A DNA stretch of 45,156 nucleotides from a virus. The DNA lies in the IMG/VR virus record IMGVR_UViG_3300043313_000951, positions 1 through 45,156 of that record; one strand, written 5' to 3'. Below, piece after piece: positions 12,738 through 20,496 of this stretch. Each line of letters starts with the position of its first letter. The first letter of the stretch is position 1. A program made the translations under genes and the position numbers. The notes under the pieces were generated by a model. That model worked only from the letters and a program-made list of their open reading frames with translations, ran no database searches and was not told the origin of the DNA.

Positions 12738-13604
12738 CTACAGGGGCACGACGTTTTGAGCGCGCCGAACGAAGGGGACGCCGGCGACGGCGAAGCACTG
12801 AATGATCGAGCGCTCGAGCAGCGCCCACGAAATGCGCCACGTGCCCCGCGGGAGCCCGAGGATGTTGCCGGGGGGCATACCCCAGTCGATCCCGAGCTCG
12901 ACGTTGTCCCACCAATTATCGATCACCGCGTAGTCTTCGCGGCTCGCGTCGAGGACGGCGAGCATGTGTCCGCCGCCGGCGGGGTCGTCGGTGTAGATCG
13001 CCGCGACGATCGCGCCGTTGTTCGCCATGACTCCCGAGTCGACGAACATTGAGAACTTCACCGGGTGCCGGCGCACCATGCACGCGCGGATCGATTCCTT
13101 GAAACCGAAGGCGCCGCGGGTGACCTGATAAAACTCGAGGTGCCGCGCATCGTACGCTTTCACCAGCGCATCGGGCGACGGACGCCGGTTCAGCGTCGCA
13201 GGGTTCCAAGCCGGCGACGTCGGATCGGGATAGTCCGTGTCGAGCACGATGCCGACTTCGCGAGCGGCGCGGAGCACGAGCCCCGGTTGCGAGCCCTCGT
13301 CGACGAGCTCGGGGGCGATGTCCGGGTTCAGCCCCGCGAACTCTTGCGCGCGTCCGATGGTGTACGCGAACGACCCCGAGATCATGAACTCCGACGAGAA
13401 GCCGTTGAGCTCCTGCCATAGCTGGACGCACCGCTTCGTCGCAGCGCCGACGCACATGCCGGCGCCGTCTTGCCAGATCAGCCCCTTGCGAAACGGAAGG
13501 TGATCGGGTTTCGGAAGCGACGGCGCGATTGCCATGAGCTTGCGGTGCGACGGGTAGCCGTAGTTCTCGGCGTCTCGTTTGTAGCCCAGCGCAAACTTAG
13601 GCAT
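12738..13604 (-). CDS. Papain-like (C1) cysteine peptidase
   Basis: A 288-residue protein with the full catalytic set of the papain family in order: Gln45 and Cys51 in IWQDGAGMCVGAAT, His213 in GGHMLAVLDA and Asn230 in VIDNWWDN. A middle segment, DEGSQPGLVLRAAREVGIVLDTDYP (102-126), resembles the pre-catalytic stretch of C1 peptidases. No signal peptide or propeptide is apparent. It overlaps the transglycosylase gene by 8 bases. In the lysis cassette it may cut peptidoglycan cross-bridges or proteins, or process a virion protein. Papain-like enzymes are uncommon in phage lysis cassettes. Confidence 0.75.
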   Translation of the reverse strand: MPKFALGYKRDAENYGYPSHRKLMAIAPSLPKPDHLPFRKGLIWQDGAGMCVGAATKRCVQLWQELNGFSSEFMISGSFAYTIGRAQEFAGLNPDIAPELVDEGSQPGLVLRAAREVGIVLDTDYPDPTSPAWNPATLNRRPSPDALVKAYDARHLEFYQVTRGAFGFKESIRACMVRRHPVKFSMFVDSGVMANNGAIVAAIYTDDPAGGGHMLAVLDASREDYAVIDNWWDNVELGIDWGMPPGNILGLPRGTWRISWALLERSIIQCFAVAGVPFVRRAQNVVPL

Positions 13605-14073
13605 CGGGGTGCACCCCCATCAGCAGATCGAAGAGCTCGAGCCGGCGCTTGACACGAGGATCCTCGCGCCGGACCGACGTCCCTACGTAGACGCGAAGCG
13701 CTTCCGACATGTCCCCCCCGACGCGCGCAGCAAGCCCCGAAAGCGTGCGCGCCACGAGCTCGGCGCCGAGGCGGTTCGAGCCACAGATCTCCTCCGCCGT
13801 GTGTCCATTGAAGTGATACCAGTGCAGCTGAAACAGCCCGACAGCTTGAGCATGCCCGTTCGCATCGCGATCGCACTCGTCGTCCTTGCACTCGCAGCGC
13901 TCGATCGCGGGGCGGAAGTCCGACTCTGTGACCGCCGTCGCTACCATCGCATTCGCGACAACGACGTTCGGCGCCGCCGCGGCAATGTCGGCCGCATACC
14001 GGGCCCGGTTCTCCCGCGAAACCCACGGCGCTGCGAGCGCGATCGCGGCGACTACGGCGGCGACGGGGATCAC
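13597..14073 (-). CDS. Lytic transglycosylase-like enzyme, membrane-anchored
   Basis: A 158-residue protein. An N-terminal hydrophobic segment (MIPVAAVVAAIALAAPW) acts as signal anchor or signal-arrest-release sequence. The SLT-like domain shows TAVTES with catalytic Glu50, followed by a Cys/Asp-rich loop (60-71, ECKDDECDRD) that could bind metal or form a disulphide, then the AVGLFQLHW strand typical of the family. It overlaps its upstream neighbour by ATGA. Likely cleaves peptidoglycan during lysis or DNA entry. Confidence 0.75.
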   Translation of the reverse strand: MIPVAAVVAAIALAAPWVSRENRARYAADIAAAAPNVVVANAMVATAVTESDFRPAIERCECKDDECDRDANGHAQAVGLFQLHWYHFNGHTAEEICGSNRLGAELVARTLSGLAARVGGDMSEALRVYVGTSVRREDPRVKRRLELFDLLMGVHPDA

Positions 14074-14747
14074 TCGGCCCCCCCGTCGGTCGCGCCGGCG
14101 TCGGCGCGTCGCTGCTCGACCTCGATGCGCGCCGCCCGGTATTGCACCGTGACGAACTTGACGAGCTCGCTGGGGACTCGCTCAGTCGACCCGTCGGGCA
14201 TCTTCACCAGCACGAGCGGGCAAAGGTTGCTTGCCAGGTCGATCACCGGGCAAACCACGCGGCCGGTTCCTGCACAGGCGGTAACGACCACCGCGGCCAT
14301 CCAAGCAACGACCACGGCGGCGAGCGGATAGTGCGAGGGGGGCGACGGGTAGACCGTCCCACGCGTCGGCGGCGGGCGGATCGAGTCATCTTCCCAGTCG
14401 CTCGGCGGCGCCGGCGGGTCCTTCTTCACACCCAAGTCGCGCCCCTTGCGCAAGCGGTTGACCACGATCTCATGGCCAGCGATCGCCACGCTTCCCGCGA
14501 CGACGCCCCCCGCGATCGCGTCGTACCAGGTGCCGCCGGCCGCAAGCCGATCGAGCGCGGCGCCTACGACGGCTAGCCCCATTGCCCATAGCCCGCGGTT
14601 CTCGGGCCGGATGTAGACCGGTATCCGTGCGACGAGCGGGTCATCCTTCGCGACGCGGATGAACGCGCCAACGACGACGGCGAGCATGGGTATCCACGCG
14701 TTCGCTCGAGCGAGCTGCACGAGGGTGTCGATGGTGACGGGGTCCAT
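14070..14747 (-). CDS. Membrane protein of the lysis cassette, possible holin
   Basis: A 225-residue protein from ATG 14747. It has a hydrophobic N-terminal region (ANAWIPMLAVVVGAFIRV) and a Gly-rich, weakly hydrophobic part near 77-100 that may pair with it as hairpin helices (LWAMGLAVVGAALDRLAAGG and AIAGGVVAGSVAIAGHEIVV), then a disordered Pro-rich linker and a second membrane helix near 146-162 (YPLAAVVVAWMAAVVVTAC). A Glu/Arg-rich tail follows. Topology and position (just before the transglycosylase) suit a holin, though the protein is large for one. Confidence 0.6.
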   Translation of the reverse strand: MDPVTIDTLVQLARANAWIPMLAVVVGAFIRVAKDDPLVARIPVYIRPENRGLWAMGLAVVGAALDRLAAGGTWYDAIAGGVVAGSVAIAGHEIVVNRLRKGRDLGVKKDPPAPPSDWEDDSIRPPPTRGTVYPSPPSHYPLAAVVVAWMAAVVVTACAGTGRVVCPVIDLASNLCPLVLVKMPDGSTERVPSELVKFVTVQYRAARIEVEQRRADAGATDGGAE

Positions 14748-14761
14748 TTCGTTCCTTTCGG

Positions 14762-15205
14762 TTACATCCGCGTCTTGACGCCGGACGCCTCTTCGTTCGC
14801 GGCCGCGATCGCGTCGGCCATGTCGTCGCGCATCTGTCGCACTCGGCCCTCGACGAGCTCGAGCGCAAGCCCGAACTCGCGTTGCGTCCGTTCGAACTCG
14901 AGGGCCCGCTTCGTCGCATCGATCTTGAAGTGCTCGAGCGCTTTCTCGAAAGCGATCCGTGCCTGCGAAACCTCGGCGGTCTCGTTCGTGAGCGCTTGAA
15001 TGACGCCGGCCTGGTGATGCACGAGCCGCCCGCATTCGTCGACCGACGCAGTGAGCGTGTCGAGGCGTGGCGCGATCTTCCGAAGGTCGCCCTTTATGCT
15101 CTCCTGCGTCTTGACGATCGCGTCGAGCGACACCTTAAGCTCGGCCACCACGCGCACTAGCTCGTCGTAGCCATCCGTCGAGTGCCCCGATCCGTTCGCG
15201 GTCAT
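14762..15205 (-). CDS. Coiled-coil protein (147 aa)
   Basis: ATG 15205 overlaps the previous stop. Nearly the whole sequence is a long helical coiled coil with heptad spacing (VRVVAELKVSLDAIVKTQESI; LDTLTASVDECGRLVHHQAG; RAFEFERTQREFG-like later). No membrane segment is present. Such proteins in lysis or tail-fibre neighbourhoods often form trimeric stalks or bind a membrane protein. It may pair with the next upstream gene product. Confidence 0.55.
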   Translation of the reverse strand: MTANGSGHSTDGYDELVRVVAELKVSLDAIVKTQESIKGDLRKIAPRLDTLTASVDECGRLVHHQAGVIQALTNETAEVSQARIAFEKALEHFKIDATKRALEFERTQREFGLALELVEGRVRQMRDDMADAIAAANEEASGVKTRM

Positions 15206-15624
15206 CGCGGCCCCCTTATGCTGGTGAGGTACTGATCGATCCGCTGGTTCGCCGTCTCGGCCCGGTGCGTTGCGGCGGCGGTGTCCCGCTCGAGCGCGAC
15301 GACCTTCTTCGTCGTCTCACCGCGCCAGTCGGGGATCCCCGCCGTGTTCGTCTTGATGATCTCGAGGTCCGCCCGGACGTCGGCGAGCGTCTTCTTCGTC
15401 GCCTCGGTGACCGCCGCTTCGACAGCGACGTTGAGCTCAGCGCGCGTGATGAGCCCTTTGAACCATACGTGAATGGCCGTGTTCGCCCCCGAGATCGCGA
15501 GGAGCGTGGCGACGAACTTCGGGTACTCCTTCAACCACGCCCACGCCCGTCGCCACCATGGCATCATGGCGCGCATCGACCGCCGCTCTTCGCGGTCCGG
15601 CGACGGGTGGAACGAGAGATCCAT
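15202..15624 (-). CDS. Coiled-coil membrane protein (140 aa), spanin- or holin-like
   Basis: ATG 15624; Met17 and Met20-21 are alternatives. A hydrophilic, basic start is followed by one membrane helix (YPKFVATLLAISGANTAIHVWF, about 35-56) and then about 80 residues of amphipathic helix with heptads. One N-terminal membrane helix followed by a coiled coil is the arrangement of the i-spanin Rz. It overlaps the next gene by ATGA. Role inferred from topology only. Confidence 0.5.
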   Translation of the reverse strand: MDLSFHPSPDREERRSMRAMMPWWRRAWAWLKEYPKFVATLLAISGANTAIHVWFKGLITRAELNVAVEAAVTEATKKTLADVRADLEIIKTNTAGIPDWRGETTKKVVALERDTAAATHRAETANQRIDQYLTSIRGPR

Positions 15625-15627
15625 CGG

Positions 15628-15957
15628 TCACGGCTCGGGCGGCGGGGGATGTAGGATCTGATCGATCTTGCTATTGATCGCGTTGTTCGCCGTGGACTTC
15701 GCCTGCCCCGTTGTTTGCGCGGCATCTTGCTTCGTTGCCGAGTCCGTTTCTGCGTCGAGCAGGTCATTGAGAAGATCGGTTAGCTTCTCTTCGTCGGTCA
15801 CCCCGTTGGCAATCGCCGCATTCCAATGCTGGCGGGCACCGGTGGCATGCGCGCTAGCGAGGTTGGAAGCTCTTTGCGCGGCGTCGTCGGCTGTCGACGC
15901 GGTCTGGTAGGTTGCGACCTTTGTGAGCACGTCATCGATTTCTTCTTGCGTGGGCAT
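15628..15957 (-). CDS. Unknown helical protein (109 aa)
   Basis: ATG 15957. An Ala/Asp/Thr-rich helical protein with repeated SA/TA-type spacing (ASTADDAAQRASNLASAHATG; DAETDSATKQDAAQTTGQAK), ending in a Pro-rich tail PPPPEP. The repeats resemble short trimeric coiled-coil segments of tail-fibre accessory proteins. It lies right after the fibre genes, so a chaperone or spike part is plausible. Confidence 0.55.
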   Translation of the reverse strand: MPTQEEIDDVLTKVATYQTASTADDAAQRASNLASAHATGARQHWNAAIANGVTDEEKLTDLLNDLLDAETDSATKQDAAQTTGQAKSTANNAINSKIDQILHPPPPEP

Positions 15958-15977
15958 GTTGCTTTCTCCTTGGGTTG

Positions 15978-16718
15978 TCAGCCAGGCATTGGCCATAGTG
16001 CACGCTGGCGATTGAAGATTCGCCGAAGTGGGCTCAATGGTCCCGTCATCGGGACGCTGTACATCATCCACTCGCAGCCGAGTCCGCGGAATCCGAGCGT
16101 TAGACCGGCGACGCATCCGAGCCCGATCGGCCCGTTGACGGTACCCGTGCCGGGATTGCCGACAGTGGGGATATCCGTGGCGTTTTGATCGACGGCGTTC
16201 ACATACGCGAGATGTCCTGCGTTCGTGCCGTCGAATGTCCGCGCCACTTGCTTCTTGACGCTGTCTCTGATCCACGTCGCCGACACTGCCTTCTGCGACG
16301 AAGTGGCGCCACGGTTCGCTCGGATCGACGCGCCGGCGTTGCTGAATATGTAGTTGTCGTCGGCGTTGTGGGTCATGCAGTATTGCGAATTGCTGATGCC
16401 CTGCACGACCGCGATCATCGTTTGAACGCCAACCGTGACGTTAGCAGTCGTGTATCCCTTGAGACCATCCGCGCCAAAGTCGACGCATGGCCGGTTGTTC
16501 CACCCCGTCGCCTGGTAGGTGCCGCGATTGGCGTCGGTCGCTTGCGTCGCGTCCCGACCCCCGCCGAAAAGGTCAGTGAAGGTGATCGGCTTCGAAGCGT
16601 TGAAACTCGAGATGTAGAGGACGTTCCACCATCCCACGAGCCCGTAGGCTCGGAACTTCCGTGGATGCCCGCGATCGATCGCGTTGATGCCGCACCCTCT
16701 TCGACGTCCGACGCGCAT
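15978..16718 (-). CDS. LamG-like jelly-roll protein, probable receptor-binding tip
   Basis: A 246-residue protein from ATG 16718. After a basic N-terminus the body has the layout of a concanavalin/LamG-like domain: LVGWWNVLYISSFN, NNRPCVDFGADG, SQYCMTHN, AVSATWIRDSVKKQVARTFDG with the aromatic strands and the ending GPLSPLRRIFNRQRALW typical of such phage fibre domains. It follows the tail-fibre genes, so it is likely a distal fibre component binding a surface glycan. Assignment by pattern only. Confidence 0.6.
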   Translation of the reverse strand: MRVGRRRGCGINAIDRGHPRKFRAYGLVGWWNVLYISSFNASKPITFTDLFGGGRDATQATDANRGTYQATGWNNRPCVDFGADGLKGYTTANVTVGVQTMIAVVQGISNSQYCMTHNADDNYIFSNAGASIRANRGATSSQKAVSATWIRDSVKKQVARTFDGTNAGHLAYVNAVDQNATDIPTVGNPGTGTVNGPIGLGCVAGLTLGFRGLGCEWMMYSVPMTGPLSPLRRIFNRQRALWPMPG

Positions 16719-16723
16719 TGCCG

Positions 16724-17443
16724 TTACTCCGCGATGTATGCGTAAAGGGTGCCGGCCACGGCGCCGCCGAGGATGTTGAGCACCGTCGTTCCAGAGGGCA
16801 CTCGCTCTGGCGACTCACCACCATCGAACATCGGGATCCCTTGCGTTGCGGGGTTGCTCGCAGCGGTCGAAGCGGCCGCGATCGTGATGTTCGCGGTTGC
16901 CCAGTTGTAGTAGCAACCCGCCGTTGCCTTGAGAATGATGAGCTTCCCGGAGTCGATCGCCGTCTTCAGTCCGGCGTACGCGCTCAAGGTGAGGTCGAAG
17001 TTTGCCGCTGTCGTCACCGCGAACGCGAACCCAAAGATCTTCGAAGCGCTCCCCGTTGCGGACCCCGGGCCGGGCCCGAGCGGTGCGAGGCGCGCGGTGT
17101 TGGTGATGATCGAGTCGAGCTTCCCGAGCTCCGTCGTCTGATTCGCCGCGGTCGCCTGGCTCGTGAGCTTCGTGTCCATCGAGGAAAGCGACGTATTGCC
17201 CGTGTCTTGCTTCGTCGCCGTCGCTTGGCTCGTGAGTTTTGTATCGATTGACGATAGCGAAGTGTTGCCGGTGTCCTGCCGCGCCGCCGTTGCCTGCCCG
17301 GCGTCGCTGTCGTCGCTCGCACCGACGGCGTCGGCGATCGCCTGAAGCAGCTCGAGCGCCGGATCGTCGGTCGCGTGGACGATCGATTGGCTCTTGTCCT
17401 TCGTCGTCTGTCCCGGTCCGCTAGGTATCGCAGTCGCAGTCAT
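16724..17443 (-). CDS. Tail-fibre protein with 23-residue repeats
   Basis: A 239-residue protein from ATG 17443. Residues 51-96 hold two copies of a 23-residue unit (ATAxxQDTGNTSLSSxDTKLTSQ) and a partial third (ATAANQ), giving a triple-stranded coiled-coil stalk. The C-terminal half (about 120-239) is a beta-rich head with a GTTVLNILGG segment. Such stalk repeats often vary in copy number and set fibre length. It lies between other fibre genes and follows the baseplate. Confidence 0.65.
   Translation of the reverse strand: MTATAIPSGPGQTTKDKSQSIVHATDDPALELLQAIADAVGASDDSDAGQATAARQDTGNTSLSSIDTKLTSQATATKQDTGNTSLSSMDTKLTSQATAANQTTELGKLDSIITNTARLAPLGPGPGSATGSASKIFGFAFAVTTAANFDLTLSAYAGLKTAIDSGKLIILKATAGCYYNWATANITIAAASTAASNPATQGIPMFDGGESPERVPSGTTVLNILGGAVAGTLYAYIAE
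17156..17293 (-). repeat. Tandem 69-bp coding repeats in a tail-fibre gene
   Basis: Two tandem units encode the 23-residue stalk repeat of the fibre gene 16724-17443 (codons 51-73 and 74-96). On the plus strand the shared text includes GTGTCTTGCTTCGTCGCCGT-type and GTGTCCTGCCGCGCC-type variants, so the units have diverged at third positions. This is a candidate site for slippage-driven length change. Confidence 0.6.
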
Positions 17444-17459
17444 TTTGCTTACTCCCCTT

Positions 17460-18704
17460 TCACTCACTGAGAACAGGTTCGACGAGGTACCACTCGTTCG
17501 ACGCCGTTGAAGTTGGGTTGTTGTCACCAGCGAGCCAGAGACCGAGGTCCAGCCAGCCGATGCGCCGGCCGCCGAAGAATGGCCGTGCCGGCACGAGCCC
17601 CGCGGAGAGACTGTTGTTCGCCACCTTCGTGTATTTCTGTCCGGCGCCCGTCGTGTCGTAGACCGCGGACTTGTATCGAATGCCGGTCTGAGCTGCATAC
17701 GGCGACGCGAAGGTGCTCGTATAAGCGCCCGCCCCTGCGGTCGTGACGTTGGCGGTTTTGAGCACCGCGCCGGCGGCACTGTAGAGCACCGTCTTGACGA
17801 CCTGGTTTGCGGTGCCCGCCCAGTAGAAGCGAATGCCCGTGATCTCAACCGCCGAACCCGACCGAACAAAGAACGCCGTGCCCGAAGTCTGATCGCCGTT
17901 CGTGTCCGCTGGCGCGTCGGTGTTGTTATCGCGAAGCGTGTCGACCGGACTGAAGACGATCGCCGCTTCCTCCGAACCTCCTCCGCCACCGTCGACGATC
18001 GTGTGGGCTACCCAGTCGGTTCCGTCGCTTCCGATGACAACGATCGAGTCGCCGGCTGGGACGACGTAGTTTCCCGCGACGTCGTTGATCTTCTCGGACC
18101 CGTGCCGCTTCACCGTCACCGTCGACGAGCCGATGATGTAGAGGATGATCGTGCGGGCAGCGGACGCCGGCGGAAGCGTGACGTTGCGCTCCGCTGACGC
18201 GATCACGAACGCGCTACCGTCCTTCGTCGTCGTGTCAAGCGTGACGTTCGTCGTGTTGATCGTGCGGTGGGTGAGCCGCAGTCCGCCGACGAGCTCGTTG
18301 ATCCCGGTCGTGTTGCCGACGACGGCGCCCGAGCTCGCGGCCTGGTAGACGCGCTTCGCGTTATGCCAGATCTCGAGCGCCCCGCCGGCGAGCTCCTCGT
18401 CGGAGATCTTGATCTCCGCCTCGCCCTCCGATGCCTCCTCGTCCCACGCGAGCGACAGCGCGCGCATGACGACGACGTTGGAGTCCTCGTCGCCGGTGAT
18501 CGTGGTGACAAGGTTCTCGTCGCTGTCGCCTGTGACGTCGCCGTCGAAGCCGATGAAACGGAGGGTGACGAGGTTTCGATCGCCGTCGTTGGCAACCTCG
18601 AATTGCTCGCCGAACGCGAGGATATTCGCTTGCGGCATCTCGGTGCCGTCCCACTCGATGGTGAGCTCGACTCCGTTGAACAGTGCGTCTAGCCAGTGCG
18701 CCAT
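17460..18704 (-). CDS. Tail-fibre protein (414 aa)
   Basis: ATG 18704. The N-terminal part (about 1-115) is acidic and beta-rich (GEQFEVANDGDRNLVTLRFIGF with repeated NLVT/NVV elements), a plausible baseplate-attachment domain. Residues 130-235 contain the SGAVVGNTTGINELVGGLRL and TVTKRHGSEKINDVAGNYVVPAGDSIVVIGSDG patterns common in phage fibres. The C-terminal 170 residues form a separate beta-sandwich with a DTLRDNNTDAPADTNGDQTSG loop, possibly the receptor-binding domain. Adjacent to the other fibre genes. Confidence 0.65.
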   Translation of the reverse strand: MAHWLDALFNGVELTIEWDGTEMPQANILAFGEQFEVANDGDRNLVTLRFIGFDGDVTGDSDENLVTTITGDEDSNVVVMRALSLAWDEEASEGEAEIKISDEELAGGALEIWHNAKRVYQAASSGAVVGNTTGINELVGGLRLTHRTINTTNVTLDTTTKDGSAFVIASAERNVTLPPASAARTIILYIIGSSTVTVKRHGSEKINDVAGNYVVPAGDSIVVIGSDGTDWVAHTIVDGGGGGSEEAAIVFSPVDTLRDNNTDAPADTNGDQTSGTAFFVRSGSAVEITGIRFYWAGTANQVVKTVLYSAAGAVLKTANVTTAGAGAYTSTFASPYAAQTGIRYKSAVYDTTGAGQKYTKVANNSLSAGLVPARPFFGGRRIGWLDLGLWLAGDNNPTSTASNEWYLVEPVLSE

Positions 18705-18716
18705 TGAGCTTCCCCT

Positions 18717-19712
18717 CTAACCGGCCTGGCCGCCGATGATGAACCAGCCATTGGCCGAGCCGTTGTGCTCGAGCTCGAGCCATTTCCAAAAACCGAAGGC
18801 GGGCGCAACGCTGCCGCTCTTGAGCTGCGCGATGGCTGTCCCGTTGTCTTGCTTCAAGAAGAGATAGAAAGCGTTGTCGTCGGAATAGAACCGCATGCGG
18901 TTCCCCGCCTCGGCGCCGGCTGATCGCACGGTAAAGTCGCGGTCAGCAGAGAGCACGGCTGGCGGTACTTTGATCGTGTCGGCGCCCGTCGGAGCAATCG
19001 CGGAACCGGAGACCTTGCCGACGCTGTGGACGCCGTCCGTTACCGCAATCGCGGGGCGCCACGTAACGCTACCAAGCAGGTCAAGGCGGCCGCCTGTGGA
19101 AACGGTCGTCGTGCCGCCTAGCGCAACCGTCTTGCCCGCCGCGAAGCTGGCGTTGTGGTTTGCCGCGAGCGTGCCCGCCACTGCGATCGTGTCGCCCGTA
19201 CCACCTCCCAAGACAAGGCCGGCGGCGAGCTCGATCGGCCCGCCGGTCTCGGGAATGATCACCCGCCCACCGTAGATGTCGAGCGTCGAGGAGCCGCCGC
19301 CGGTGATGATGATGTCGCCGTTCGCGTCGATGGTCAGATCGTCGCCGACGGTGACCGTCATGTCCGTCGTGGCGGTCACGGCGACCGTCGTTGTCGAGCC
19401 GATCGCAACGTTGTTGCCGCCGAGGAAAGCCTCCGCCCCGGCGGCTGCGATTGAAACGCCGTTGCTCGCGACGAACGTGATGTCGGTCACGGTGGCGTCG
19501 ATCGATCCGTCGGGGAACGTCGTGTCGCCGTGCAGGACCGCGTCGGTGAGCTCGAAGCCGATGCCGTCCTCGACGAGTTGCTTGAGGTACGCCGTGCGGT
19601 CGGCGAGCTGCTCGAGCGGCACGTCGACGCTCGCGACGTCGAACTCGTCGTCGTCCGTGGGGACGGTGATGGTCACCGCGTACGAAGGATTGCCAGCGTA
19701 TTCGGTCGACAC
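18717..19712 (-). CDS. Tail-fibre protein (331 aa), GTG start
   Basis: GTG 19712 lies two bases before the upstream stop. The first 60 residues look like an adaptor with a coiled segment (VPLEQLADRTAYLKQLVEDG). The middle is a long stretch of short parallel-beta-like repeats with Thr/Gly/Asn (VAIGSTTTVAVTATTDMTVTVGDDLTID; repeated GGGxxT turns), as in triple-beta-helix fibres. The C-terminal 90 residues form a head with a FYLFLKQDNGTAIAQLKSG motif. Probably the first fibre segment after the baseplate. Confidence 0.65.
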   Translation of the reverse strand: MSTEYAGNPSYAVTITVPTDDDEFDVASVDVPLEQLADRTAYLKQLVEDGIGFELTDAVLHGDTTFPDGSIDATVTDITFVASNGVSIAAAGAEAFLGGNNVAIGSTTTVAVTATTDMTVTVGDDLTIDANGDIIITGGGSSTLDIYGGRVIIPETGGPIELAAGLVLGGGTGDTIAVAGTLAANHNASFAAGKTVALGGTTTVSTGGRLDLLGSVTWRPAIAVTDGVHSVGKVSGSAIAPTGADTIKVPPAVLSADRDFTVRSAGAEAGNRMRFYSDDNAFYLFLKQDNGTAIAQLKSGSVAPAFGFWKWLELEHNGSANGWFIIGGQAG

Positions 19713-19713
19713 G

Positions 19714-20496
19714 TTAGACCCCCTTCCAATAGAGCGCGCGTCGATCCCTGTTTGCAGACAGCGACGAGGTGTCCCAGTATTCGCCCCACGTCCCAGCGGG
19801 GAGGGGCGGCGCTGCGTCCGTCGGCGCGAAGGCGTCCGCGTCGAACGAGATGATCACGTTCTGGCACTTCGAAAGCGCCGGCTTAAATTCGTCGATGATC
19901 CCGCGGATCGATCGCGCCTCGGAAACGGTGGCCGAGCTTCCCCACGTGAGGCCGGGGCGACTTCCCCACGTCCCCGAGCTCGCGCCGTACCGCGGCATGC
20001 GCGTCCAGGGGGAGCCGTCGAGCGAGTAGATCACCACCCAGAAGCGCGACCACAGACTCGACTGCCCGTCCCAGTTCCACAAGTCGCCGGCGACGCGATC
20101 GATCGTGAGCTCGCCGTCGAGCTCGCGCGTGTAGACAATCCCGACCTGCGTCCAGATCCTAAGGCGCACGGCCCTCGGGGTGAGGTATCCGGCGATCTGA
20201 TCGAGCATGGCCCGCCCCACGCCGGCGTCCTCCCACGCTTGGATCCAGAGGAGCTGTCGCGCGCGATAGCTTTCGGAGGGCTCTTGCGGACCTCGCACGA
20301 TGCCCCGATCGCGACCGATGAAAGGAAGCGCGTCCTCGGGCGCGAGCGTGGGGAAACCGGATTTCGCGGCCTGATCCGCCATGCCCGCGACGATGTCGAG
20401 CGGCAGACCGTAGAGCGCATAGACGAGCCGCGCTGCCGTCGACGTCCGAAGACGGCCGGGCGAGAGGTTCCAGGCTGATTCGCGGAAGGTCGCCAT
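19714..20496 (-). CDS. Baseplate/tail protein, gpI-like
   Basis: A 260-residue protein immediately after the gpJ-like gene, with a one-codon overlap (CATCA), in the place held by P2 gpI or Mu gp48. It has the AWNLSPGRLRTSTAARLVYALYGLPLDIVAGM start and a helix-strand body with YLTPRAVRLRIWTQVG and LWSRFWVVIYS segments. This type joins tail fibres to the baseplate wedge. Assignment from order and length. Confidence 0.65.
   Translation of the reverse strand: MATFRESAWNLSPGRLRTSTAARLVYALYGLPLDIVAGMADQAAKSGFPTLAPEDALPFIGRDRGIVRGPQEPSESYRARQLLWIQAWEDAGVGRAMLDQIAGYLTPRAVRLRIWTQVGIVYTRELDGELTIDRVAGDLWNWDGQSSLWSRFWVVIYSLDGSPWTRMPRYGASSGTWGSRPGLTWGSSATVSEARSIRGIIDEFKPALSKCQNVIISFDADAFAPTDAAPPLPAGTWGEYWDTSSLSANRDRRALYWKGV

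Noticed and set aside
19276-20478. A 400-residue plus-strand open frame opposite the tail-protein genes
   Set aside because: Low-complexity Ser/Ala and Arg/Pro composition, no motif, and it spans two real leftward genes.
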